IMG/VR virus record: IMGVR_UViG_3300014887_000002
Span: 1-64,000 of that record
Length of the DNA: 64,000 bases
Origin: a virus
Reading direction: 5' to 3' (one strand)
Below, piece by piece: positions 15,164 to 23,440 of the stretch. Position numbers and translations under genes: made by a program. Numbering within the stretch: position 1 is the first letter of the stretch; each line of letters begins with the position of its first letter. A model generated the notes under the pieces. That model saw nothing but the letters and a program-made list of their open reading frames with translations. It had not been told where the DNA came from and did not search any database.

Positions 15164-17606
15164 GCTAAAGCCGCTGCCAAAAGGGATGCAGCTATCTCCA
15201 TACTCAGAGCTTTATTATACGCATGATGCAATTTACTATGATCCCAGACTGCCTGCTAGCCTAATCGATGACCTGAAATCAAAGGCAGTGATGGTCTATA
15301 CCGGCTGGTATAAATTCAATCCATCATTCAAATATCCGGTCATTTACCTACTAGGACGGTCACAGCATTACGGCAAGTTTTATCTGCGAATAGGCGGCTT
15401 TAGACCTTATTGCTATGTCCCATCTTCAAATGGTAGTTATCGCAGTATATTCGGCGATAGGCTTGAGAAAATAGAGCTAGACAGAAGCCCACCAGAAAAG
15501 ATCCGGTTTCTGAGACTGCAGTCCATACGGCAGAAGAAAGGACAGCCATATGAGGCAGATATTCCATTTGTCAGGAGATTTCTCATTGACGTTAACGGCT
15601 TATTCAAATCTCAAGAGCCTCTAGACCTTCATGTCCTCATCTTAGACATAGAGACGAACTATCCAGTATCAGACGACATAATTTCATATGCTGCTAACAA
15701 GCTGTGGAAAAAGGAGCTAAAATGCATCACTCTGCAGGACACCAATAAATGGGATTTGATGATTGAATTACTGGCAGATATCCTAGAATGCGACATTATT
15801 ACCGGCTGGAATATTAAGTTCGATATAAATCACATCACAAAGCCTCTTGAAACTATAGCCTTTGCTCTAAAGGCTGCTATGCAGAATTCCTATAGCGAGC
15901 AAGACCTGAAAAATCACATTGCTAAATACCTAACACCTGAAGAAGCTAGGCAGATTGTTGATAGCCTAATTGAGCACAAGCTGCTAGCCCAGAAAGATAA
16001 TTGTATTAAGCCTGCTGATAACATCCCTAGATTCCTTATAGAAGAGCTATTGGATCCATACAAGATAGCGGCAATAGTAGACATGAAAGACCTCACGAAG
16101 AAGATGATAGGCAAAGAGCTGAAATCATGGTCACTTGAAAATGCAGGCAGGGAGTTAGTCGGTATAATCAAGCACCTTCACACTAGGCATGTAAGAGAGC
16201 TCTCATACGATGATCTCATCGCCTATAATGTCATAGATACCATCATTCCTGAAGAGATAGAGGCCGTTTATGGTCCGATCCTTTATCACATCTATCTTGC
16301 TTGGCTTCTTCAATGCAGAATAGAAGACACCGAAATCCACTCGGTTGTCAATGACATTGTCATGCTAAACGAATATAAGCGGCATAATATAATCCTACCA
16401 TCTAAGAATCTGACGAAGCAGAAATCGGGATACAAAGCAGCTGAGCCATTTGGCTTGAAAGGCGTCTATAGAGACATTATCGCCATAGATCTTAAAGCAG
16501 CTTATCCATCCTGCGTATTAGCCTTAAATGCATCAATAGAGACTAAGGATCCCAAGGGTGATATAGTCGCCGCTAATGGCCTAAGATTTAATCGGAATAA
16601 GAGCGTTTTCGTGGAAGCCTTAAAGCGAATAATGCAGGCGAGAGAGCAGATTAAAGCAAAGTTAAAAGCAGAGACAGATGAGGCTAGACGAAGAAAATTG
16701 GACATTATGCAGAGAGCTTTAAAGACCCAAGCTGCTGCATTTAGCCATGGCATATTTGGCTATCAATATTCCAGGCTATTCTCCGAAGACATAGCTGAGG
16801 CAATAACCTCGACAGTTCGTTCAATACTAGATAATGCCAGAAGGACTCTTGAGAAAAACGGCTATAAGGTCATATATGCCCATACCGACTCACTTTATAT
16901 CCTAGGAGGCAAACAGGAAATAGATCGGGTCATAGAGCTGGCTAATAAATCAGTTGAGGAATATGTAAGGGCTAGAGGCTATCTTTACACGCCTAAGTTC
17001 GAGTTCAAGGACTTCTATGAAAAAGGCTACATACACTCGCCTGCCAGAAATGTGATGGTTAGAGAAGATGGTGAGTGGGTTGTAACAGGCATGAACCTCA
17101 TCCGCTCAGATGCTCCAGACTTTCTTCAGGATCTAGAGCGGAAGATCATAGAGCTATATCTCGAGGGCCATAAGAAGGATGAGATTCTAGCCGAAGTCAT
17201 CAGCATATTGAAGCATCTAGATGAGAAATCTCCGGATTATCTTGGCATACCTAAACCGCTAAAGAAGAAGCCAGAAGCCTATAAAGTGAAATCAGCACAC
17301 ATCAAAGCAGTCCTTAATGCTATAGCCGAATATGGCTTAGACATCAATGTAGGTGAGAAATTCCTTATGCTGCCTGTCAAAAGACTAAAGAATGGGGAGA
17401 AAGGCTATATCGCCTTTAGATACGGCGAATGGCCTGATGGCTATGAGATTGACTATTTAGAATATGTTCGGTCTGTAGTCCTTGGTAAAGTAGCAATCAT
17501 GTTGGATGTGAATCCCAAAGACCTGAAGAAGAAATTTGAAGAGGAATTAAAGCCGGTATATGTAGGTGATGAAAATGCCGACAGACAGCAGAAAACTAAG
17601 CATTGA
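15156..17606 (+). CDS. polB: Family B DNA polymerase with proofreading exonuclease
   Basis: The 816 aa protein has Exo I LDIET (D164, E166), Exo II GWNIKFD (217-223), Exo III YNVID (D361), Pol motif A IDLKAAYPS (D445), motif B KTQAAAFSHGIFGY (about 523-536) and motif C YAHTDS (574-579). Motif C is usually YGDTDS: the first Asp is His576 here, while the metal-binding Asp578 is kept, so activity is expected but the site is unusual. A roughly 100-residue insertion sits between Exo II and Exo III. Length is normal for archaeal and viral PolB. It is the replicative polymerase, placed after primase and nucleases. Confidence 0.93.
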   Translation: MCELKPLPKGMQLSPYSELYYTHDAIYYDPRLPASLIDDLKSKAVMVYTGWYKFNPSFKYPVIYLLGRSQHYGKFYLRIGGFRPYCYVPSSNGSYRSIFGDRLEKIELDRSPPEKIRFLRLQSIRQKKGQPYEADIPFVRRFLIDVNGLFKSQEPLDLHVLILDIETNYPVSDDIISYAANKLWKKELKCITLQDTNKWDLMIELLADILECDIITGWNIKFDINHITKPLETIAFALKAAMQNSYSEQDLKNHIAKYLTPEEARQIVDSLIEHKLLAQKDNCIKPADNIPRFLIEELLDPYKIAAIVDMKDLTKKMIGKELKSWSLENAGRELVGIIKHLHTRHVRELSYDDLIAYNVIDTIIPEEIEAVYGPILYHIYLAWLLQCRIEDTEIHSVVNDIVMLNEYKRHNIILPSKNLTKQKSGYKAAEPFGLKGVYRDIIAIDLKAAYPSCVLALNASIETKDPKGDIVAANGLRFNRNKSVFVEALKRIMQAREQIKAKLKAETDEARRRKLDIMQRALKTQAAAFSHGIFGYQYSRLFSEDIAEAITSTVRSILDNARRTLEKNGYKVIYAHTDSLYILGGKQEIDRVIELANKSVEEYVRARGYLYTPKFEFKDFYEKGYIHSPARNVMVREDGEWVVTGMNLIRSDAPDFLQDLERKIIELYLEGHKKDEILAEVISILKHLDEKSPDYLGIPKPLKKKPEAYKVKSAHIKAVLNAIAEYGLDINVGEKFLMLPVKRLKNGEKGYIAFRYGEWPDGYEIDYLEYVRSVVLGKVAIMLDVNPKDLKKKFEEELKPVYVGDENADRQQKTKH

Positions 17607-18087
17607 AGATGCTCTGCTTAGAAGAGGCGATTTCTCTAAGACTGATGAGGAATTCATAGAAATGGTCAAAGAAAAGCAAGATGAGAGGTTTACAGATATA
17701 CGCTCATTAGTCTTTGGATGGAAGCCACAGCCAGATGGCTCAAAGAAGCTAATGAGCAGACTGCCGAATGGCAAGGTCGTCTTCGTCGATAGGAGAGAGC
17801 AATTTGAAGTAAAGCCCGGCAAGCCTTATCTCTGCCTAGTCTATGAGCGTGAAAGAGAGGCCTTTGCAAGGATACTCTGTGAAGAGCAAGAGCCTATCAT
17901 CTGGGTCTTACAGAACAGGCTAGTGACACTCAGATATGTTGACAGGAATGGACAGCTAAAAGTCGTTATGCCACACGGCAAGAGCTATCAAGAGAGAATA
18001 TTGGCTGCATTAAATAGGCTAGAGAGCCTAGGCTTTCCGGAGATCAAGGTTGTCTTCCGAGAGAATGAGAGAAGGCATAGCAGGTGA
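17575..18087 (+). CDS. Hypothetical protein downstream of PolB, 170 aa
   Basis: ATG 17575 has GGTGA 5 nt upstream; earlier GTG and ATG codons lie inside that site. The protein is basic, with beta-rich centre (GKVVFVDRREQFEVKPGKPY) and a KH-like or OB-like feel, but no motif decides. It overlaps the end of polB by 32 nt. Confidence 0.5.
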   Translation: MPTDSRKLSIEDALLRRGDFSKTDEEFIEMVKEKQDERFTDIRSLVFGWKPQPDGSKKLMSRLPNGKVVFVDRREQFEVKPGKPYLCLVYEREREAFARILCEEQEPIIWVLQNRLVTLRYVDRNGQLKVVMPHGKSYQERILAALNRLESLGFPEIKVVFRENERRHSR

Positions 18088-18092
18088 GGCTT

Positions 18093-18302
18093 ATGGGCAA
18101 GCAATGTTATATTTGTGGCACTAACACGATCTTTTTCATCTGGACTACATCGAGAGCATTTCCAACACACAAGCTAAAGCTATCTAAGCGAGACAGAGTT
18201 ATGTATAACATAGGAGTGCCAATCTGCTTCAGATGTTTTGCTAAGATAAAGGAGGAGGCTTATGCGGATAAAACTGAACGAAGAGGCAAAGAAGGCGATT
18301 GA
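18093..18302 (+). CDS. Small zinc-finger protein, 69 aa
   Basis: CYICG near the N-terminus and CFRC near residue 50 form a C4 zinc site. ATG 18093 follows AGGTGAGG. The 3' end overlaps the next gene by 41 nt in another frame. Function unknown; it resembles HNH-neighbouring zinc ribbons but lacks the HNH histidines. Confidence 0.5.
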   Translation: MGKQCYICGTNTIFFIWTTSRAFPTHKLKLSKRDRVMYNIGVPICFRCFAKIKEEAYADKTERRGKEGD

Positions 18303-18477
18303 GGATGCTGTCCAGCAATTGAGGAATTTCGGCTTTATAGTCAAGAATCCGGAATTCTCTTTATATGCAGCCGATGTAGCAGTTACTGGAGAGGAGCTTA
18401 AAGAAGAACTGCAGGCTGTCCTCAAAATCACATTTGAGCTGTATGTCCCAGACAAATATCTGCAGATGGAGATATGA
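18262..18477 (+). CDS. Hypothetical protein, 71 aa
   Basis: ATG 18262 is preceded by GGAGGAGG. Starts with an amphipathic helix (EEAKKAIEDAVQQLRNFGF) and ends in a beta region, an alpha/beta miniature fold. It overlaps the glycosyltransferase start by 4 nt (ATGA). Confidence 0.5.
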   Translation: MRIKLNEEAKKAIEDAVQQLRNFGFIVKNPEFSLYAADVAVTGEELKEELQAVLKITFELYVPDKYLQMEI

Positions 18478-19436
18478 GAGTAGGCATTCAATGCTCAAGC
18501 TATGGCCAAAGATGTGGCATTTCGACTTATTCCATACGGCTCAATAACGCCTTAAATAAAGCAGGAGTTCAATCGCATATCTTCATTGAGAAGCCTCATG
18601 AAGAAGTAGACGTCATCTCCTATCAATATGAGCCCGGTATACTCCATCCAACAATCCTCCATGCATACGTCCGAAAATACATCGAGGAAATAGCCGTTGT
18701 TACTGCACATCATACCAGAGGCTTGGAAGGCCTCTATCCAATCTTAGACGGCGTTGTCTTTCACGACAAATCCCAAATGCTAGGAGATGTCTGGGAAGGC
18801 TGTTATCGCATTATACCACATCCGGCATTGGTCTATCCAAAGAAAGACAAGACACAGCTGAGAAGGAAATATGGCTTGCCAGAAGATAAGCTCATAATAG
18901 GCACTGCCGGATTTATAGCTGGGACCGGCAAAAGACTGCCATTGATCCTCGTGCCATTGCTCAAATATCTTGAGGATGACATGTATCTGTATTTCATCAC
19001 CTCGATGTGGAAGGCTGGTGATTTAGGCAGATATACTCAAATAATGCAGCTAGTCCGAAAATACGAAAAAGAGGACTCATTCAGAATAGACACAGACTTT
19101 GTCGAAGATGAGGTCCTAAATGAAAAGATGCAAGCCTGTGATCTGCTCTTTGCTTGGAACATTACCGGGCCTAATGACAGAGGCTCCCAAAGTGGAATAG
19201 CAGCCGATATGTATGGCTCTTATACTAAGCTTATCGTCAAGGACAGTCCACATTATAACTTCATCAAACAGCAAGAGGGCGTATTAGTTGGGCCTCCAGA
19301 TCCAATAGAATTTGCACAAGCTGTCATTAAAGCTGCTAGAACTACTGATTTAGATGATGTGCCTGATCCCACCTGGCTGTCTTGGGATAATCAGGTAAAG
19401 GAATATATCGCCTTCTTCGAAGAGCTATTAGAGTGA
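18474..19436 (+). CDS. GT-B glycosyltransferase (GT4-like)
   Basis: The 320 aa protein opens with a Rossmann-type VGIQCSSYG and a glycine-rich GISTYS donor-domain entry, has a central KLIIGTAGFIAGTGKR and a C-terminal helix typical of GT4 enzymes. The usual Ex7E acidic pair is not obvious, so substrate and activity are less certain than for the next gene. It lies directly upstream of a second GT4 and probably works on the same glycan. Confidence 0.7.
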   Translation: MRVGIQCSSYGQRCGISTYSIRLNNALNKAGVQSHIFIEKPHEEVDVISYQYEPGILHPTILHAYVRKYIEEIAVVTAHHTRGLEGLYPILDGVVFHDKSQMLGDVWEGCYRIIPHPALVYPKKDKTQLRRKYGLPEDKLIIGTAGFIAGTGKRLPLILVPLLKYLEDDMYLYFITSMWKAGDLGRYTQIMQLVRKYEKEDSFRIDTDFVEDEVLNEKMQACDLLFAWNITGPNDRGSQSGIAADMYGSYTKLIVKDSPHYNFIKQQEGVLVGPPDPIEFAQAVIKAARTTDLDDVPDPTWLSWDNQVKEYIAFFEELLE

Positions 19437-19442
19437 TGTCTT

Positions 19443-20723
19443 ATGGCAGATGAGAAAATACTTATAGTGTCAGACTCTCTTGAAGGACCAACAGGCTTTG
19501 CTGCAAATGCTGCTAATATTGCTTGGTGCCTAGCAAAGGAGTATGATGTGCATGTCTTGGGCTTGCAATCCATTAAAGACAATGAGGTTGTTCTAGACTT
19601 CTCAGATGAGCCTAGGCAAGTCTATCAGCATAAGAACTACCCACGTGCTAAGGAGCTATGGGACTTTGGCGAGAGATCAGTTCCATACCTAATCAATGAG
19701 CTAAAGCCAGACCTGCTGATAACAGTCAATGACATCCAGATGGTCTCACACATTCCTAGATCGCTCTATAAGCATACAATAGTCCTAGACCTCATTGATA
19801 TGCCTTCTAAGCGTATACGCTCTGAAGCAGACTTATTAGGCGAGATAAGACATGAGCTTACAAAGGTCAGGGAGCGATATCCACCAAAGGTTAAATGGCT
19901 AATGTATGCACCACAAGACGGAGAGCCACCAATCCCAAGATGGTATGAGACCTATTATGCTGCAGATGAAGTTGTTGCAATGAGCAAATATGGTCAGAAG
20001 ATCTTCAAGGATTACTTCATGATGGATGTCGACTACATCTATCACGCAGTCGATACTAAGACCTTCTATGATGTTGGCAAGCCTGAACATCTTCAAGACA
20101 AGTTCATAGTCGGAGACATAAACAGGAATCAGCCAAGAAAACAGCCTATCCGGCTAATAGAGGCATTTGCTAAATTCGCTAAGGATAAGGATGATGCCTT
20201 TCTATTGCTCCAAATGGATTGGAATGACAGGTTTGGATGGCCTCTGCTCTATTTCGTAAGAGACGTCTATAAAATAGCTGACAAATGCATTCAGCCTAGG
20301 CCTCTTCCTCAGCCTAAGGCTAAACTCAAAGAAATATATTCTGCTTTTGATGTTAATGTCATGCCAACAGCCGGAGAAGGCTTTGGACTTCCAACAATAG
20401 AAGCAGCTGCTTGTGGCAAGCCTACAATTGCTACAAACTACACAACCTCACGAGAGCTCATAATGGAAGGCAGGCCTAGACCAAGAGGCAAATTAGTTCC
20501 TTACATCACTCTTTACTGGGACACACTAGATGTTGCTGCAGTCCAAAGAGCCTTAATAGACACCGATAAGCTTGCTAAGGCACTAGAATACTACTATCAG
20601 CATAGAGACATTCTTGAGAAGCATGGCAAGAATGCTCTAGAGTGGGTCAAGAAGAATGTCGAGCTGAGAGTCATAGAGAAGCAATGGTTGAATAAAGTAA
20701 AAGAGGTGTTGGATAATGGATGA
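19443..20723 (+). CDS. GT4-family glycosyltransferase
   Basis: The 426 aa protein has an N-terminal GPTGFAANAANIAWCLA acceptor-domain start, the central nucleotide-sugar region (GDINRNQPRKQPIRLIEAFAKF) and a clear Ex7E donor motif at GEGFGLPTIEAAACGKPT, all hallmarks of retaining GT4 enzymes. With the preceding GT and two GT-A enzymes downstream it forms a viral glycan island. The target (host surface, virion protein or DNA base) is unknown. Confidence 0.88.
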   Translation: MADEKILIVSDSLEGPTGFAANAANIAWCLAKEYDVHVLGLQSIKDNEVVLDFSDEPRQVYQHKNYPRAKELWDFGERSVPYLINELKPDLLITVNDIQMVSHIPRSLYKHTIVLDLIDMPSKRIRSEADLLGEIRHELTKVRERYPPKVKWLMYAPQDGEPPIPRWYETYYAADEVVAMSKYGQKIFKDYFMMDVDYIYHAVDTKTFYDVGKPEHLQDKFIVGDINRNQPRKQPIRLIEAFAKFAKDKDDAFLLLQMDWNDRFGWPLLYFVRDVYKIADKCIQPRPLPQPKAKLKEIYSAFDVNVMPTAGEGFGLPTIEAAACGKPTIATNYTTSRELIMEGRPRPRGKLVPYITLYWDTLDVAAVQRALIDTDKLAKALEYYYQHRDILEKHGKNALEWVKKNVELRVIEKQWLNKVKEVLDNG

Positions 20724-21024
20724 CGACTTCTGGGATGAGATATTAGACCTGCTTGCTAATCTTAGGGCGCTATTAGGCGAAGATAGGCATATTACAGAGG
20801 ATATGGACGTCATCTTTGACAGAGAGAAAAGGCGAATATATGTCTCTATGCCATTACGCCATATCAAAGAGGTCAAGGACGTAGCAGTTGAGCATGGCAA
20901 TCTATACATACTTGCAAAGAATGGCGAGGTTTTCTATCGTGAAATAAAGCTAGAACTGCCCATTAAGGCTCTTGTGTCCTATTCATTTAAGAATGGCGTC
21001 TTAGATATAATCCTCGAATATTGA
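20716..21024 (+). CDS. Small heat-shock (Hsp20/alpha-crystallin)-like protein, 102 aa
   Basis: After a helical N-terminus the sequence DVIFDREKRRIYVSMPL, a central GNLYILAKNG and a final FKNGVLDIILEY follow the alpha-crystallin pattern (the closing NGVLxIxL is the most telling). It would be a small holdase chaperone. Short for an sHsp, but GvpH-like and viral versions can be this size. Overlaps its neighbours. Confidence 0.6.
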   Translation: MDDDFWDEILDLLANLRALLGEDRHITEDMDVIFDREKRRIYVSMPLRHIKEVKDVAVEHGNLYILAKNGEVFYREIKLELPIKALVSYSFKNGVLDIILEY

Positions 21025-21035
21025 GGTGCAGACAT

Positions 21036-21881
21036 ATGGGACTCCTTGATGAATTGGAATCAAAATCTATATTCGTGCTTCGTGAGGCAAAGGCTCAGTT
21101 CAAAAATCCAGCCATACTCTGCTCATTTGGCAAGGACTCAACCACATTAGTCCACATCACAAGCAAAGCATTTCCTACATTCCCATTTCCGGTAGTCCAT
21201 ATCGACACAGGCGTTAAATTTCCCGAGATCTATGAATTTAGACAGAAGCTTCAGGAGATTTATGGCTTTGAATTGCTGATAGCAAAGAATCTGGAAGGCA
21301 TAAAGAGCACATCCCCCGAAAAGGACAGATTCGAATGCTGCATGAAGAGAAAGACAGAAGCCTTGAAAATGGTGTTAGCGGAATATGGCTTTGACGCCTT
21401 AATACTGGCAATTAGACGGGATGAACTTCCAGAAAGAGGCATAGAACGCTTCTTCTCGCCTAGAAGGAAAGGCAACTGGGAAGTCCTGAGGCCTAAGAAG
21501 CCTACGGAAGAAGGAGACTCACCGTTTGAATATCTGCAAGATGCAGAATTCTCTGGCTGGTATCTATTTGCGGCAGATTGGACTGATCCTAGAATCGACC
21601 ACTATAGAGTCCATCCTATGCTTGACTGGACTGAGCTAGACGTGTGGCAATATATTAAACGAGAGGATATTCCAGTAAACCCTCTTTACTTTGCAGTGAA
21701 TGGCTATAGATACCGGAGCATAGGCTGTATGCCCTGCACTTCGCCAATAGAATCAGATGCAGACACCATTGACAAGATCATAGCCGAGATAAAGTCCTAC
21801 AAAGGCACAGGTGAAAGAGCAGGCAGAGCACAAGACAAAGAGAAGATAATGAGGAGGCTTAGAGTGCTGGGTTATATGTGA
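21036..21881 (+). CDS. cysD: CysD-like PP-loop ATP sulfurylase subunit
   Basis: Residues near the start give SFGKDST (the PP-loop), then HIDTG-KFPE, RRDELPERG, FSPRRKGNWE, DWTELDVWQYI, PLYF and YRSIGCMPCTSPI, ending GERAGRAQDKE: the CysD set (sulfate adenylyltransferase small subunit), more than PAPS reductase. CysD normally needs the GTPase CysN, which is absent here, so it may pair with the host subunit or have been repurposed to activate sulfur for another product. A sulfatase-fold gene follows at once. ATG 21036 has GAGGTG upstream; an in-frame TTG 21021 is weaker. Confidence 0.85.
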   Translation: MGLLDELESKSIFVLREAKAQFKNPAILCSFGKDSTTLVHITSKAFPTFPFPVVHIDTGVKFPEIYEFRQKLQEIYGFELLIAKNLEGIKSTSPEKDRFECCMKRKTEALKMVLAEYGFDALILAIRRDELPERGIERFFSPRRKGNWEVLRPKKPTEEGDSPFEYLQDAEFSGWYLFAADWTDPRIDHYRVHPMLDWTELDVWQYIKREDIPVNPLYFAVNGYRYRSIGCMPCTSPIESDADTIDKIIAEIKSYKGTGERAGRAQDKEKIMRRLRVLGYM

Positions 21882-21891
21882 GGTGAGAGCT

Positions 21892-22200
21892 ATGGGCCTT
21901 TATGACAGCTTCTACGTCAAGACCAAATGCCCAAGATGCGGGCTAGAAGACATATTTGAATTCCAAACCAAGGCCTTTCTACAGCGTGCATTAAGGGAAT
22001 GGAAAGAGAACGAGCCTTTCAGCCATCCCGACATTGAAATAAAAGAAGGCAAGATAAAGCGCTGTATAGCCATACACGAAGACTGTCCTAATCCTGCATA
22101 TGAGGATGAAGATCGGCGATTTACTGTATTCTATGGCGATATCATAATTAGAAACGGCATAGTAGCCGGAGTCGATAATATCGTAGAGGAGGAAGAATGA
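21892..22200 (+). CDS. Zinc-binding hypothetical protein, 102 aa
   Basis: ATG 21892 lies behind GAGGTGAGAGCT. CPRCG near residue 15 and single cysteines at RCI and DCP suggest a zinc ribbon. The C-terminus is acidic. It overlaps the next gene (ATGA). Function unknown. Confidence 0.55.
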   Translation: MGLYDSFYVKTKCPRCGLEDIFEFQTKAFLQRALREWKENEPFSHPDIEIKEGKIKRCIAIHEDCPNPAYEDEDRRFTVFYGDIIIRNGIVAGVDNIVEEEE

Positions 22201-22367
22201 CAGAAGAAGATGAGAAATATACAATCAAGCTGACCTTGGAGGAATTCGAACATCTTGCAAATACAGAGCCTGGTGCTTGTGATTGCAAGATATGTAGACG
22301 ATTCTGGTCTGCTGTAGAGGAATGGCTAGAAGATATCAAGAAGGCACATGATACTGATATTAGCTGA
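22197..22367 (+). CDS. Small acidic protein with CxC-x2-C, 56 aa
   Basis: Begins in an ATGA overlap and ends 20 nt inside the sulfatase-fold gene. Contains CDCKIC, a tight cysteine cluster that could bind a metal, flanked by acidic helices. Function unknown. Confidence 0.55.
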   Translation: MTEEDEKYTIKLTLEEFEHLANTEPGACDCKICRRFWSAVEEWLEDIKKAHDTDIS

Positions 22368-23202
22368 CAGCTTACGATATGATTTTGCTGTTCGCTATTT
22401 GAAAGGCGTGTTTCCAGAAGAAAGCTGGTCCTCATTTGAGGCTATAGAGACCTTTACTGCACCAGTCTTAGCTACAGTGGCGACAGGGACTCCACCAGAA
22501 GTCCATGGAGTTAAGTGGTTTACTGATGAGGTAAATCCTGAGGCATGCAAAGACACATTATTCGATCATTTCGACTCATGGGTCACAATATCTCGGCTTA
22601 TTGGCAATGGACCCAAATGGCTCCCGCCTAGTAGGCGAGATAACATCAGCTTCTTACCTCCAATAAAATGGAATGCAGTCACAAATAACGATGATGATGT
22701 CTTGGAATATGTTGGTAGGAAGTGGTCTATAGCAACAAATGAATGGTGGGACCTCATCTTCTATCATTCTTGGCTGACACATGGTCCTTGGGGCATAGAT
22801 TGCTACGGTCCAAAGGAATTGCCATGCATAAAGAACTGTGATAGGCTGATGGCTAGAATGTCCAGAGAGGAGCTCCATAAATGGTATAAGCTGGGTGTAG
22901 ATGATTTCAAGACTAGGCTGATGGCCTTTAAGAATATTTCAAACAACCTTGAAACTGTCATAGTCTTTGCAGATCATGGCGAAGCATTAAAAGACGAAGG
23001 TGAGGCTACAGGGCATTTCCAAGGCGGGCATGATATTCCAGGCTTGGCTAAGGTCCCAATTTGGATCAACAGAAAGGAGCCTATTCCTGATGACATAAGC
23101 CATGTGACGCTAAAGGATTGGGTCATAAAGATGTACAAGAAGTATGAGCTAGACAACTCTGAGTATCAGGCATATAAAGAGAATATATGCAAGCAGAAAT
23201 AA
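22348..23202 (+). CDS. Alkaline phosphatase/sulfatase-superfamily enzyme
   Basis: The 284 aa protein has LADSLRYDF at the start (metal Asp), TAPVLATVATG with the Thr/Ser nucleophile position, a PPEVHGV loop, and a C-terminal VFADHGEALKDEG...GHFQGGHD metal-binding block. These fit the alkaline phosphatase superfamily, nearest to sulfatases and phosphoglycerol transferases. No Cys is in the CxPxR formylglycine motif, so a type I sulfatase is unlikely; a phosphodiesterase, phosphotransferase or phosphonate-type hydrolase is more likely. No signal peptide, hence cytoplasmic. Confidence 0.75.
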   Translation: MILILADSLRYDFAVRYLKGVFPEESWSSFEAIETFTAPVLATVATGTPPEVHGVKWFTDEVNPEACKDTLFDHFDSWVTISRLIGNGPKWLPPSRRDNISFLPPIKWNAVTNNDDDVLEYVGRKWSIATNEWWDLIFYHSWLTHGPWGIDCYGPKELPCIKNCDRLMARMSREELHKWYKLGVDDFKTRLMAFKNISNNLETVIVFADHGEALKDEGEATGHFQGGHDIPGLAKVPIWINRKEPIPDDISHVTLKDWVIKMYKKYELDNSEYQAYKENICKQK

Positions 23203-23429
23203 GCTGCTCAATAAACCCAAAAGCTAAAATCCGTGTAAAGGATTTGTTTGGAAAAAAGATCTATGAATATCAATGGCCTTCGCTCACATTACATATAGCT
23301 AAGACTAAAGATGGACTGTGGATTTATATAGATCATGAAGATTGGCTATTATTGAAGAAAGCCGGAATAGATCCGAGTCAGCTTACGAAGAGAGAGATCG
23401 ATTTTCGTCTCAAGCTTCTTAAGGCTTAG
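23187..23429 (+). CDS. Hypothetical protein, 80 aa
   Basis: Overlaps the sulfatase-fold gene by 16 nt. Beta-rich with basic C-terminal helix; no family recognised. Confidence 0.5.
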   Translation: MQAEISCSINPKAKIRVKDLFGKKIYEYQWPSLTLHIAKTKDGLWIYIDHEDWLLLKKAGIDPSQLTKREIDFRLKLLKA

Positions 23430-23440
23430 GAGGTGGTGGA

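Noticed and set aside
21036-21881. Reading the PP-loop protein as PAPS reductase or DndC
   Set aside because: PAPS reductases end in an ECGLH-type motif that is missing, and DndC has a different Cys pattern. The GERAGRAQDKE and DWTELDVWQYI motifs are those of CysD.
22348-23202. Type I sulfatase
   Set aside because: No C/S-x-P-x-R formylglycine motif is present at the nucleophile position, so only the superfamily is assigned.
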